Positions 1 to 8,219 are shown, counted from the first letter of the stretch. The stretch: 44,032 bases of DNA from Sphingopyxis sp. (GCA_017745175.1 JAGHZY010000002.1:1-44032); one strand, 5' to 3'. The notes: a model not told the origin generated them from the sequence alone. Translations and numbers: made by a program.

Positions 1-570
1 GCCATAGGTCAGGAGGCCGCCCGCGCGATCGTGGCGGTCGTAGACATGCACTTCGTGCCCCGCAGCACGGAGATATTCGGCGGCGGTCAACCCCGCCGGC
101 CCCGCGCCGATGACGCCGACCGACTGGCCGGTCGCCGCCCCCGCGTGCAGCGGCTCGACCCAGCCTTCGGCCCACGCGGTGTCGGTGATATATTTCTCGA
201 CGCTGCCGATCGTCACCGCGCCATGGCCCGAGAATTCGATGACGCAATTGCCTTCGCAAAGGCGATCCTGCGGGCAGATGCGGCCGCAGATTTCGGGCAT
301 CGTCGAGGTGGCGTTCGACAGTTCATAGGCCTCGCGCAGCCGCCCCTCGGCGGTCAGGCGCAGCCAGTCGGGAATGTGATTGTGGAGCGGGCAGTGTACC
401 GAGCAATAGGGCACGCCGCATTGCGAGCAACGCGAAGCCTGCGCGTCGGCGTCGGGCGCCGCATAGCGCTCGGCGATCTCGCGAAAGTCGCGCGCGCGCT
501 CTTCGGCGGTGCGCTTGTCCGGATAGGATTGTTCACGCCCCACAAACTGGAGCATGCGTTCGGAAGCCAT
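1..570 (-). CDS. gltD: Glutamate synthase small subunit, N-terminal part (runs off the window)
   Basis: NADPH-dependent GltD passes electrons through FAD and Fe-S centres to GltB for glutamate synthesis from glutamine and 2-oxoglutarate. The first 190 residues are visible, beginning MASERMLQFVGREQ. A cysteine-rich domain reads CSQCGVPYCSVHCPLHNHIP and then CGRICPQDRLCEGNCV, the two clusters that bind 4Fe-4S in this family. A dinucleotide-binding motif (VGVIGAGPAGLTAAEYL) follows close to the window edge, so the FAD/NADPH part is cut off by the window and not by a mutation. An AAGGGG ribosome site lies about 7 bases before the ATG. gltB is not visible. The gene lies 159 bases downstream of uppP on the same strand. 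Confidence 0.93.
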   Translation of the reverse strand, partial: MASERMLQFVGREQSYPDKRTAEERARDFREIAERYAAPDADAQASRCSQCGVPYCSVHCPLHNHIPDWLRLTAEGRLREAYELSNATSTMPEICGRICPQDRLCEGNCVIEFSGHGAVTIGSVEKYITDTAWAEGWVEPLHAGAATGQSVGVIGAGPAGLTAAEYLRAAGHEVHVYDRHDRAGGLLTYG

Positions 571-729
571 GCAATATCCCCTTCGTTGGAAGGCGAAATG
601 CATGGCCCGAAAAGCCCTGTCACGGGCGAAATGCGAGTTAGGACAATATTGCTAACCTAAAATGGAGGGTGAATTTGCCTCAAAATGGGTTCGCGCAATT
701 ATCTTTCGTCAATTGATACCGTTTCGGAC

Positions 730-1530
730 CTATCTCATACCGAGCCAGATCAATGCGGCGACGCCGGCGATGATTCGATACCAGGCGAAGGGTGCAAAGC
801 CGTACCGCGTGACCACCGCGAGGAAGGCCTTGATCACCGCCCAAGCGACGACGAACGAGACGAGCGCGCCGACCGCGATCAGGCCGAGATCGTTCGAGGT
901 GATCGCGTCGCGATGCTTGAACAGCTGGAGCACCGTCGCGCCGGTCAGCGTCGGGAGGGCGAGGAAGAAGCTGAATTCGGCGGCCGTCTTGCGATCGACC
1001 CCGAACGACATCGCGCCAAGGATCGTCGCGCCCGAGCGGCTGACGCCCGGGATCATCGCGATGCACTGGACGAGCCCGACGAGGATCGATTGCCGCGTCG
1101 AGACATTCGCGACGCCGCCGACATCAGTCGTCTTGGCGAAGCGCTCGACGAGCAGGATCGCAAAGCCGCCGATGATCAGCGCCCACGCGACGACGACGGC
1201 GTTCTCGAGCAGCATTTCTATATAGTCGCCGAAGGCGAGGCCGAGGATGACTGCGGGGAAAAAGGCGAGCAGCAGGTTGCGCACAAACGCGATCGCCACC
1301 GGATCGCGCCGGAAAAAGCCGATGAGCATATCCCGGAAGAGTTTCCGGTATAGCACGACGATCGCAAGGATCGCCCCCGGCTGGATCGCGATGTTGAAGA
1401 TCGCCCAGCGTGCGGCGTCATAGCCAAGCAGTTCGGTCGCGAGGATGAGATGGCCCGTCGAGGAGACGGGCAAAAACTCGGTCAAACCCTCGACGATGCC
1501 GAGGATGATTGCGGTCAGCCAGATACCCAT
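730..1530 (-). CDS. uppP: Undecaprenyl-diphosphate phosphatase (UppP/BacA)
   Basis: Integral membrane phosphatase that dephosphorylates undecaprenyl diphosphate to recycle the lipid carrier for peptidoglycan and other envelope polymers; it confers some bacitracin resistance when overproduced. The 266-residue protein starts MGIWLTAIILGIVEG and carries the family motifs EGLTEFLPVSSTGHL near residue 15 and PGVSRSGATI in the second half, with about eight hydrophobic segments. Length is normal for the family. The frame stays open well upstream, but the conserved N-terminus fixes the start at 1530. That ATG overlaps the stop of the preceding gene by one base (TAATG), so the two are probably translationally coupled. 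Confidence 0.95.
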   Translation of the reverse strand: MGIWLTAIILGIVEGLTEFLPVSSTGHLILATELLGYDAARWAIFNIAIQPGAILAIVVLYRKLFRDMLIGFFRRDPVAIAFVRNLLLAFFPAVILGLAFGDYIEMLLENAVVVAWALIIGGFAILLVERFAKTTDVGGVANVSTRQSILVGLVQCIAMIPGVSRSGATILGAMSFGVDRKTAAEFSFFLALPTLTGATVLQLFKHRDAITSNDLGLIAVGALVSFVVAWAVIKAFLAVVTRYGFAPFAWYRIIAGVAALIWLGMR

Positions 1531-2468
1531 TATCGCGAGGCGAGCTTGGCGAAACGACCGTTGCGGCGATATTGGACGAGCCAGCCGTCGGCGACCGATC
1601 CCAGCGACGTCGGCGTGACGCCGAGTTCGGCGAGCCCGGCGGCGCCGTTTGCGACGACATTGTCGTGCTGCAGCATCAGCCACTGGTCCTTGGTGATCGG
1701 CGCGCCGGGCGCCCAGCCGAAGCCGTTGGCGAGCGCCGAGGCGATGAAGTCGGGTAGGTCGACGAACAGTGGCGAACGGCCGGTCGCGTCGGCGATCCAG
1801 CGCAGCAGTTCGCCCATCGTCAGCACCTGCGGCCCGCCAAGCTCGAAAATCTTGCCTGCGGCGTCGCTGCCGAGAGCCGCGACGACTGCATCAGCGACAT
1901 CGCCGACATAGGCGGGCTGGAATTTCGTCTTCGGCGCGATCACGGGCACGACGGGGGCGATGCGCATCATCGTGGCAAAGCGGTTGATGAAATGGTCCTC
2001 ACGGCCGAACATGATCGACGGGCGCAGGATCGCCGCGTCTGCAAGGGCCTTGCGCACGGCCGCTTCGCCGTTGCCCTTGCTGCGGCCATAGGCCGAGGCG
2101 CTCTCGGGATCGGCGCCGATCGCCGAGACATGGACGAGCGCGCCGGCGCCCGCTGCCCTGGCAGCGGCGGCGACGTGGCCCGCGCCATCGGCCTGTACCG
2201 CCTGCATGTCGCCGAATGCGCCAACGAGGTTGATGACGGCGTCGCTGCCCTGCACGGCGCGAACGACGCTGGCAGGGTCGCGGACATCGACCGCGACGAA
2301 CTGCGTCTGGCCGAGCCCGCCGAGCGGCTTCAGGAAGGTCGCAGCGCGCGGTTCGCGCTGCGCAATGCGGACGCGCGCGCCGCGCGCCAGTAGCCGTTGC
2401 ACGACATAGCGGCCAAGGAAGCCGCCACCGCCCAGCACCGTGATCAATTGCCCGTCGAGTTTCTGCAT
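1530..2468 (-). CDS. NAD(P)-binding atypical SDR, complex I NDUFA9-like / epimerase family
   Basis: A 312-residue Rossmann protein. It begins MQKLDGQLITVLGGGGFLGR, whose GGGGFLG is the dinucleotide-binding glycine motif. Later segments VVRAVQGSDAVINLVGAF, ALVHVSAIGAD and AYGRSKGNGE resemble the NDUFA9-like branch of the epimerase/dehydratase superfamily, which is common next to uppP in sphingomonads. The Tyr-x3-Lys pair is present as YGRSK. Possible roles are in quinone or respiratory complex biology, but no substrate can be read from sequence. The frame is open upstream of 2468, yet the glycine motif must sit close to the N-terminus, so the start at 2468 is preferred. It overlaps uppP by one base. 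Confidence 0.85.
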   Translation of the reverse strand: MQKLDGQLITVLGGGGFLGRYVVQRLLARGARVRIAQREPRAATFLKPLGGLGQTQFVAVDVRDPASVVRAVQGSDAVINLVGAFGDMQAVQADGAGHVAAAARAAGAGALVHVSAIGADPESASAYGRSKGNGEAAVRKALADAAILRPSIMFGREDHFINRFATMMRIAPVVPVIAPKTKFQPAYVGDVADAVVAALGSDAAGKIFELGGPQVLTMGELLRWIADATGRSPLFVDLPDFIASALANGFGWAPGAPITKDQWLMLQHDNVVANGAAGLAELGVTPTSLGSVADGWLVQYRRNGRFAKLASR

Positions 2469-2669
2469 TGCGTCCGCCTGTATCGATTCTCTGGATGGCG
2501 CGAGGATGCGCCGAATGGCCTCCCCATGCCGCGAAGCAGGAAGGGGGGCAAGGGGCGACGGCGGCAATATGACGCAAAACCGATGGCTTTGCGATAAAAT
2601 GCACATCGGCCGCCGCGACGCGGTTGACAAGCCGATGGCCGCGCCGCTAAGCGCCCGCTCCTACCCCGT

Positions 2670-2756
2670 GCCCAGATGGCGGAATTGGTAGACGCACCAG
2701 CTTCAGGTGCTGGCGATCGCAAGGTCGTGGAGGTTCGAGTCCTCTTCTGGGCACCA
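2670..2756 (+). tRNA. tRNA-Leu (anticodon CAG)
   Basis: Complete 87-nt class II tRNA with CCA encoded. The acceptor stem pairs GCCCAGA (2670-2676) with TCTGGGC (2746-2752), followed by A and CCA. The anticodon stem CCAGC/GCTGG encloses the loop TTCAGGT, giving anticodon CAG for CUG codons. The T arm (GGTTCGAGTCC) is intact and there is a variable arm of leucine type. An integrase remnant starts about 20 bases after the 3' end, so this gene has probably served as an attachment site. Confidence 0.97.
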
Positions 2757-2776
2757 TTTACCCTTCTCATGACGCG

Positions 2777-2965
2777 CTAGGGCGGCCGACCGGCGCGAAG
2801 CTTTGGCGCTTCAAATATCGATATCCCGGAAAGGACAACCGCATCGTGTTGGGTGCCTATTCCGAAGTGCGCCTGGCGGAGGCAAGGCAATTGCGTGAGG
2901 CCGCGCGGCGAAAGCTTCGCGACGGCATCGATCCATCGGCGGTGCGCATCGGCGAGCAGGTCGGT
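2777..2965 (+). pseudogene. Remnant of a P4-type tyrosine integrase, N-terminal DUF4102 domain
   Basis: Directly behind tRNA-Leu(CAG) the plus frame reads RPTGAKLWRFKYRYPGKDN, then VLGAYSEVRLAEAR, REAARRKLRDGIDPSAVR. This is the arm-binding N-terminal domain of P4-family integrases, whose members typically read TGSKxWRFKYRF, LGxYPxVSLAEAR and GIDPsxxR in this order. The usual N-terminal start is missing, and similarity stops near 2965, where the frame runs on with unrelated residues to a stop at 3151. The catalytic Arg-His-Arg-Tyr domain is absent. It is a scar of an element that once integrated at the tRNA 3' end. Confidence 0.8.
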
Positions 2966-3054
2966 GCGCACTTACGCCCTCCGTCTTCGCTTTCGGATTC
3001 GAATCTGCTGCCCGAAAGCGGATGGCCGCTATCGAGCGACGAGCAGAGGCGTCA

Positions 3055-3975
3055 TCAGGAATGTGCGAGTGCGAAATCCAGGGCCGCCCGCACCGCTGCC
3101 ACCTGTGCCCGAACACAATCGTCCGGCGTCGTGCGCGGGCTGTCGGGATAGGCTTCGGTGGTCGTCGTGTAACGCGCGCCGGTGATCGACGGGCATAACC
3201 CCAGTTCCTTCAGCGGATATTCGATCACGCCATGGGCCACGACCGTCGAGCCGATGATCTCGCCCTTTTCATCGGGAGGGGCGATATGGGTTACCTTTTC
3301 GACCGCGGCGATAATCGATTGCTGGAACTGCGGCTGCGGGTTTTGGGTGTCATCGACGAGGTAAAAGCCATCGGGAATCGCCCCGGCTTCAAAAATCTTG
3401 CCGTCGCGCGAGGCGCGCGCGGGACCGAATTCGCTCTCGTCACTGTCTGTCGTCTCGTGCAGGTCGATATGCACGAGAAACGGGCCTTGCACGGATCGTA
3501 CGAGTTCGATCAGCGCGGTGGCTTCGCGTGCCGGCCCGTCGGCTCGGAAATTCCGGTTGGGATCGACGGCATCATAGTTCCAGCGGTTGATGCGCTCATA
3601 GGCCCACGGGCTGACGCAAGGCACCGCCAGAAGGTTGATCTTGCCCGTATAGTCCGCCGCGTTCTTCTCAAGAAATTCGAGCGTCCCGAGGACGCCGCTG
3701 GTTTCATAACCGTGCACGCCGCCGGTCAGCAGCGCTATGGGCAGGGCAGGGTCGAAATACCGGTCGCGCAGCGCGAGCAGCGGGTAACGCTCTCCGGCAT
3801 AGTCGAGCGCGCCATAGGTGATCTTCTCATATCGATCGGCCAAGGCGTCGATCCGCGGCACCACATCGACATCGTAGCGGCGCGAACGCGATTGCCGGCT
3901 TCGCCACTGGCCCAGTTCGATGGCGCCCCAAGGCTGGCCCATGGTGCCGACTGGATAGAAGCTTGAATTCGTCAT
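3055..3975 (-). CDS. M14-family metallocarboxypeptidase (AstE/AspA-like type)
   Basis: A 306-residue protein without a signal peptide. The segment LLTGGVHGYETSGV holds the HxxE zinc pair (His88, Glu91), and FLVHIDLHET near residue 170 supplies the third zinc histidine. DPNRNFRADGP matches the substrate-binding NR motif of M14 enzymes. This suggests removal of C-terminal residues from peptides or amide hydrolysis in the cytoplasm; the substrate is unknown. It starts ATG at 3975 after GTGAGGCGA. The gene lies between the integrase scar and a copy of a TTCCC/GGGAA inverted repeat just upstream of its start. Confidence 0.8.
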   Translation of the reverse strand: MTNSSFYPVGTMGQPWGAIELGQWRSRQSRSRRYDVDVVPRIDALADRYEKITYGALDYAGERYPLLALRDRYFDPALPIALLTGGVHGYETSGVLGTLEFLEKNAADYTGKINLLAVPCVSPWAYERINRWNYDAVDPNRNFRADGPAREATALIELVRSVQGPFLVHIDLHETTDSDESEFGPARASRDGKIFEAGAIPDGFYLVDDTQNPQPQFQQSIIAAVEKVTHIAPPDEKGEIIGSTVVAHGVIEYPLKELGLCPSITGARYTTTTEAYPDSPRTTPDDCVRAQVAAVRAALDFALAHS

Positions 3976-3998
3976 TGCTGTCGCCTCACTGAAGAGGC

Positions 3999-4015
3999 TT
4001 CCCGTAAACAGGGAA
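3999..4015. repeat. Short TTCCC...GGGAA inverted repeat
   Basis: TTCCC (3999-4003) and GGGAA (4011-4015) flank a 7-base centre with CAGGGAA at the right end. The same core occurs twice near 35.4-35.5 kb, which suggests a dispersed palindromic element of this genome. Confidence 0.4.
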
Positions 4016-4026
4016 TGGCCGCAGGT

Positions 4027-4428
4027 TCAAGCAGGATCAACGCGTTGCCGGAACGGTCGGCGCGCTTGCGCCTTGCTCATATTTTCAACGAACGCGGCGA
4101 CCAGCGCGCCAAGATCGAATTGGTGGCGTTCGACATCGTCCATCGAGCAGAATTTGGCATAAGCCTTGCCCTTCGGCACGGCTTCCAGAAGGGGAAAGCG
4201 TTCGATGAATGGCGCGCCGTCATGGAAGACCAGCGCGACACAATCCTTCACGCACGGACTGAAGGTCGCCAGCGTCTCGCGATACTCGAAGCTCGGGTCG
4301 CCCCGTTTGACCGTCTCGGTGAGCAGCCGGCTCGCCGCCATGATGATCTCGCGCGTCTTCACCATCTCCGCTTTCAGGGGATGGGCCAGAGTCTCGAAAA
4401 ACCGATCGACTTCGCTTGCTTCGCCCAT
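4027..4428 (-). CDS. DUF1801-domain protein (YdhG-like)
   Basis: A 133-residue small cytoplasmic protein starting MGEASEVDRFFETLAHPLK. The block KRGDPSFEYRETLATFSP, then VALVFHDGAPF and a C-terminal AKFCSMDDVE segment match the DUF1801/YdhG fold, whose biochemical role is not known. The reading frame is open to 4558, but the upstream part reads as a different family (RraA-like remnant), and a GGGAG ribosome site sits 6 bases before the ATG at 4428; this decides the start. An ATG at 4434 is the alternative. Confidence 0.75.
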   Translation of the reverse strand: MGEASEVDRFFETLAHPLKAEMVKTREIIMAASRLLTETVKRGDPSFEYRETLATFSPCVKDCVALVFHDGAPFIERFPLLEAVPKGKAYAKFCSMDDVERHQFDLGALVAAFVENMSKAQARRPFRQRVDPA

Positions 4429-4434
4429 GACCAT

Positions 4435-4557
4435 CTCCCGCAAGCCCATCTGCGTCAGATCACGTATGTCGCGCACGCCGGCGTCGATCACAAGCCCGCG
4501 GCACCCGTGCGCCATCGCCACACCGGCCGCCGCTGGCGCGCCTCGGCCCGAGGCAGT
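4435..4557 (-). pseudogene. Remnant of an RraA/HMG-aldolase family gene
   Basis: In frame with and immediately upstream of the DUF1801 gene the minus strand reads AAAGVAMAHGCRGLVIDAGV followed by RDIRDLTQMGL. This matches the central part of RraA-like proteins, where a GxxGxVIDGgvRD motif with a catalytic Asp is followed by a helix ending in MGxPVF. Nothing upstream of the stop at 4558 continues the family, and downstream similarity is replaced at once by DUF1801. Only about 40 codons survive. It is either a deletion scar or a translated leader. Confidence 0.6.
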
Positions 4558-4638
4558 TCAGCCCCATGTTACGGGCCGGGACGGGAAGGTCACCGGCCCA
4601 CGCGGCACGCCTCAAAGCTGATAGTCAGCAACCGGTCA

Positions 4639-5352
4639 TCAAGGGGCTTCCGGCTTCACCCTGTACAGCTCGGCCGGTCGAAACGCGCCGCCCTCCTCAC
4701 GCTCGCCGGTCCCCTCGATCCAGGCCCGGTCGAGCATGCGGCGGCGGAAGGCTGGTTTGTTGAGGCCGATCCCGAGGATCGCTTCGTGGACATCCTGCAA
4801 CGCGCGTAACGTGAAGCGCGGCGGGAGCAGCGCGAAGGCGATCGGCGAATAGTCGAGCTTGCCCCGCAGCCGTTTCACCGCATGGTCGAGGATGTCGTCA
4901 TGATCGAAGGCGAGGGGCAGGGGGCGGCGATCCGGACCGAGTGCGGCGACGGGGCCGCCTTGTTCACCCGGCCAAGGAATATCGAGCGGCGCGAGCGCGA
5001 GATCGTGGCGCCCGTCGAGCGTCCCCGCCAGCGCCTCGTGCGGCAACAGCGCGAAATAGGCGATGGTGACGATGCGCATCCGCGGGTCACGGCCGGGGTC
5101 GCCGAAGCTGTAAAGCTGTTCGAGCCATGCATACAGGAGTCCGGCCTTTTCGGTGAGGATGCGCTCTGCGGCCGCATCGAGGCTTTCTGCAACGCCGACG
5201 AAGCCACCGGGGAGCGCCCAGTCGTCCTTGTGTGGCGGCGCGCTGCGCCGCTGCAGCAGAACGGCCAGGCGGCCGTCCGCGACCGTCATCAGCACAAGGT
5301 CGACGGTGACCGCGAGCGGCGGGAAGTCGGCGGGATTATAGGCACCGGGCAT
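4639..5352 (-). CDS. nrtR: NrtR-type Nudix-related transcriptional regulator of NAD metabolism
   Basis: A 237-residue protein with a Nudix fold in residues 10-145 and a winged-helix domain at the C-terminus (KLDYSPIAFALLPPRFTLRA, ... KPAFRRRMLDRAWIE, AELYRVKP), which is the NrtR arrangement. The Nudix box begins GGFVGVAESLDAAAER but continues ILTEKAGL, so two acidic positions of the REUXEE core are lost (Glu to Ile and Glu to Lys). That fits a sensor which binds an NAD metabolite such as ADP-ribose instead of a hydrolase. It is divergent from nadM-nadV, and the intergenic palindrome is its likely operator. A catalytically active Nudix hydrolase is less likely. Confidence 0.87.
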   Translation of the reverse strand: MPGAYNPADFPPLAVTVDLVLMTVADGRLAVLLQRRSAPPHKDDWALPGGFVGVAESLDAAAERILTEKAGLLYAWLEQLYSFGDPGRDPRMRIVTIAYFALLPHEALAGTLDGRHDLALAPLDIPWPGEQGGPVAALGPDRRPLPLAFDHDDILDHAVKRLRGKLDYSPIAFALLPPRFTLRALQDVHEAILGIGLNKPAFRRRMLDRAWIEGTGEREEGGAFRPAELYRVKPEAP

Positions 5353-5359
5353 GGGTTTT

Positions 5360-5397
5360 CTTATATCTTGACTAGATATATGTCAAATGAATATAAG
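5360..5397. promoter_or_regulatory. Divergent promoters with putative NrtR operator
   Basis: TTGAC (5368-5372) and GTCAA (5382-5386) form an inverted repeat around nine A/T-rich bases, enclosed by a second pair CTTATAT (5360-5366) and ATATAAG (5391-5397). Read rightward, TTGACT is a -35 with TATAAG (5392-5397) as -10 at 18 bases. Read leftward, TTGACA pairs with TATAAG at 15 bases. Both promoters are therefore buried in the palindrome, so a bound NrtR would shut off its own gene and the salvage genes together. Confidence 0.7.
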
Positions 5398-5476
5398 CTG
5401 CTCAACGCCGCCGAATCGAAGGCGGGCCGCCCGGGGGAGTCCGGGGCGGGAAGTTGGATCGAGGGAGTCTCGAGCG

Positions 5477-6541
5477 ATGAAAAAGGCAGATTTCGGCGTC
5501 TTCATCGGGCGCTTTCAACCGCTGCATATCGGGCATGAACATGTCATCCGGCAGGCGTTGCAGCAGGTCGAGCGACTGATCGTGCTGGTGGGGTCGGCGA
5601 ATGTCGCGCGCGATCCGCGCAACCCCTTCACCTTCGACGAGCGCGCCGCGATGCTGCGTGCCGCCTTCCGCCACGAAATGGCCGAAGAGCGGCTGATCGT
5701 CGAGCCGCTCGACGACCATCTCTATTCGGACACCGCCTGGGTGACCGAAGTGCAGCGGCGCGTGAACCGTCTCATCCTCGACGTCGGTAACGGCCACGGG
5801 TTCGGCAGCCACGGGATCGCCGATTTCAAGGTCGCGCTGACCGGCTACGGGAAGGACGCCTCCTCTTATTATCTCCGCCTGTTTCCCGAGTGGGACAATA
5901 TCCAGATTGACAGCCAGTACGGCACTTTCAGTTCGACCGATGTGCGGCGGCGCTATTTCCAGCGCATCCCGGAAGTGCCTGCGTCAATCCTGACCGCCGA
6001 CGTCGTGACGTGGCTCGACGCGTTCAAGCTGGGTGACGATTTCCGTACCCTGCTCGACGAAAGCGAGTATCTCGCGGACTATCCCGGCCAATGGGGCAAG
6101 GGGCCGTTCGTCACCGCCGACGCCGTCGTCATACAGTCGGGGCATATCCTTCTCGTCGAGCGCGGGCGGCTGCCGGGGAAGGGACTGCTCGCGCTGCCCG
6201 GCGGGTTCGTCGATGCCGGCGAACGCATCCGCGACGCCGCGATCCGCGAACTGCGCGAGGAAACGGGAATATCCGACAGCAAGGGGCAAATCCCGCCCGC
6301 GATGCTCGGCAGTTTCATCGAAGACCATCGCACGCGGGTGTTCGATGCACCGAACCGCAGCCTTCGCGGGCGGGTGATCACCCATGCCTTTCTGTTTCGC
6401 CTGCCCGAACGGCGCAAGCTGTTCGCGGTGAAGGGTGGTGACGATGCCGCGCATGCGCGCTGGTACCGGCTCGGCGACCTGTCGCCGCGGATGTTCTTCG
6501 AAGACCATTGGTCGATCATCGAAGAGATGGCCGACCTGTAA
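5477..6541 (+). CDS. nadM: Bifunctional NMN adenylyltransferase / Nudix hydrolase
   Basis: A 354-residue fusion. Residues 1-185 are an NadM-type nucleotidyltransferase that makes NAD from NMN and ATP: GVFIGRFQPLHIGHEHVI carries the HxGH motif, and FSSTDVRRRYF is the phosphate-binding ISSTxxR-like motif. Residues about 205-354 are a Nudix domain with an intact box (GGFVDAGERIRDAAIRELRE, then ETG), probably hydrolysing ADP-ribose or related nucleotides. The frame is open upstream to 5387, but the family N-terminus and GAGGGAG upstream favour the ATG at 5477. It lies first in the operon with nadV, under the palindromic control region shared with nrtR. Confidence 0.93.
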   Translation: MKKADFGVFIGRFQPLHIGHEHVIRQALQQVERLIVLVGSANVARDPRNPFTFDERAAMLRAAFRHEMAEERLIVEPLDDHLYSDTAWVTEVQRRVNRLILDVGNGHGFGSHGIADFKVALTGYGKDASSYYLRLFPEWDNIQIDSQYGTFSSTDVRRRYFQRIPEVPASILTADVVTWLDAFKLGDDFRTLLDESEYLADYPGQWGKGPFVTADAVVIQSGHILLVERGRLPGKGLLALPGGFVDAGERIRDAAIRELREETGISDSKGQIPPAMLGSFIEDHRTRVFDAPNRSLRGRVITHAFLFRLPERRKLFAVKGGDDAAHARWYRLGDLSPRMFFEDHWSIIEEMADL

Positions 6542-6572
6542 TTCCCGGCAGGGGAGTCTTGCCGACAGATAC

Positions 6573-6589
6573 ATGTGAGGAGTTCACAT
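6573..6589 (+). promoter_or_regulatory. Hairpin presenting the nadV ribosome-binding site
   Basis: ATGTGA (6573-6578) pairs with TCACAT (6584-6589) around the loop GGAGT, which is the Shine-Dalgarno of nadV (ATG at 6591). A second small stem, CGGCA/TGCCG (6546-6550 with 6560-6564), lies just upstream. The hairpin may modulate translation; it may also be chance. Confidence 0.35.
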
Positions 6590-6590
6590 C

Positions 6591-7976
6591 ATGAAAAACC
6601 CGATCCTGGCGACAGACAGCTACAAGCAGAGCCACTTCCTGCAATATCCGCCCGAAGCGCGCGTCATCAGCGCCTATGTCGAGGCGCGGCCGAACCCCTT
6701 TTCCGAGGAGATCGTCTTCCTCGGGCTCCAGCCCTTGCTCGTCGACTATTTCACCCGGCCGGTGACGAAGGCCGACATCGATGAGGCCGAGGCGATCTGC
6801 GCCGCGCACGGTGTACCGTTCAACCGCGCAGGCTGGGAGGCGATCGTCGCCGACCATGGCGGATATCTGCCGCTCGAGATCAAGGCGCTTCCCGAGGGGG
6901 CAATCGTCCCCGCGGGCGTGCCGCTGGTGCAACTGGAAAATACCGATCCGCGCATGCCGTGGCTGACGACCTTCATCGAGACGGCGATGCTGCGCGCGAT
7001 CTGGTATCCGACGACGGTCGCAACGCTGAGCTGGAAGTGCAAGGCCGTAATCCGCGCAGGGCTCGATAAGAGTAGCGACGATGTCGAGGGGCAACTGCCT
7101 TTCAAACTGCACGACTTTGGTGCGCGCGGGGTGTCTTCCGCCGAAAGCGCGGGACTTGGCGGGATGGCGCATCTGGTCAATTTTCAGGGCACGGACACGA
7201 TGGAGGCGCTACTCGCGGCGCGGCGATATTATGGCGCTGACATGGCGGGCTTTTCGATTCCCGCGGCCGAACATAGCACGATGACGAGCTGGGGCCGGGC
7301 GCGCGAGGAGGACGCCTATCGCAACATGCTCGACCGCTTCGAGGGCGAGGGGCGGATCGTCGCCGTGGTGTCCGACAGCTATGACCTCGACGCCGCGGTC
7401 GCCGACATCTGGGGCGGCAGCCTGCGTGAGAAAGTGCTGGCGCGGCAGGGCACGCTCGTCGTGCGGCCCGACAGCGGCGATCCGATCGAAACGCCGCTGC
7501 GCACGGTGAAAATGCTGTGGGAAAGGTTCGGCGGCAGCGTGAACGGCAAGGGCTATCGTGTGCTCGATCCGCATGTCCGGGTGATTCAGGGCGACGGGAT
7601 GACGGTCGACAGCATCGGGCTGCTCGTCGCCCGGATGATCGAGGAAGGCTTTGCGATCGACAATATCGCCTTCGGCATGGGGGGCGGGATGTTACAGCAC
7701 GTCAACCGCGACACGCTGCGCTTTGCGATGAAGGCGAATGCGATGCTCGGCGCCGATGGCGCGTGGCACGACGTGTTCAAGATGCCGAGCACCGACCTTG
7801 GCAAGGCGAGCAAGGCCGGACGACAGGCGGTAGTGATGAAGGACGGACGGATGGCGGCGGCAAGGCTCGATGCAATCGCGGCGGGCGAGGATTTGCTGGT
7901 GCCGGTGTGGCGGAACGGCGAGCTGCTCGTGCGCCACGACTTCGGCACAGTTCGTGCGCGGTCGGAGGCCGGATGA
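6591..7976 (+). CDS. nadV: Nicotinamide phosphoribosyltransferase
   Basis: Converts nicotinamide and PRPP to NMN, the substrate of the upstream NadM. The 461-residue length is typical for bacterial NadV/NAMPT. Recognisable segments are the N-terminal DSYKQSHFLQYPP, KLHDFGARGVSS, IPAAEHSTMTSWG with the catalytic His, VVRPDSGDP with the catalytic Asp, and IQGDGMTVDSI with the phosphate-binding glycines. It follows nadM by 49 bases, so nadM-nadV form a two-step deamidation-free route from nicotinamide to NAD. Regulation is probably by NrtR from the shared upstream region. Confidence 0.94.
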   Translation: MKNPILATDSYKQSHFLQYPPEARVISAYVEARPNPFSEEIVFLGLQPLLVDYFTRPVTKADIDEAEAICAAHGVPFNRAGWEAIVADHGGYLPLEIKALPEGAIVPAGVPLVQLENTDPRMPWLTTFIETAMLRAIWYPTTVATLSWKCKAVIRAGLDKSSDDVEGQLPFKLHDFGARGVSSAESAGLGGMAHLVNFQGTDTMEALLAARRYYGADMAGFSIPAAEHSTMTSWGRAREEDAYRNMLDRFEGEGRIVAVVSDSYDLDAAVADIWGGSLREKVLARQGTLVVRPDSGDPIETPLRTVKMLWERFGGSVNGKGYRVLDPHVRVIQGDGMTVDSIGLLVARMIEEGFAIDNIAFGMGGGMLQHVNRDTLRFAMKANAMLGADGAWHDVFKMPSTDLGKASKAGRQAVVMKDGRMAAARLDAIAAGEDLLVPVWRNGELLVRHDFGTVRARSEAG

Positions 7977-8219
7977 CAGCGGATCAATCGGGAGTCCTCC
8001 ATTCAGGCCTCCGGCGCATGGCGGCTTCACAAGGCCTGACCCAAAAAGCGGGACCTGTAGCCGCTCCTGCAACAGACCGGTGACCGAAGCGGGCAGGAAC
8101 CGGTGAGCCATCGCTTGCGCGATGACTTCACCCTGACGGGCGTGAGGGGGCGTTTGGGGGGGGCAGTGACGTGCAGCAGCAATTGTTCGACGCCCGGTTT
8201 CTGTAGCCTTTCCTTGTGG

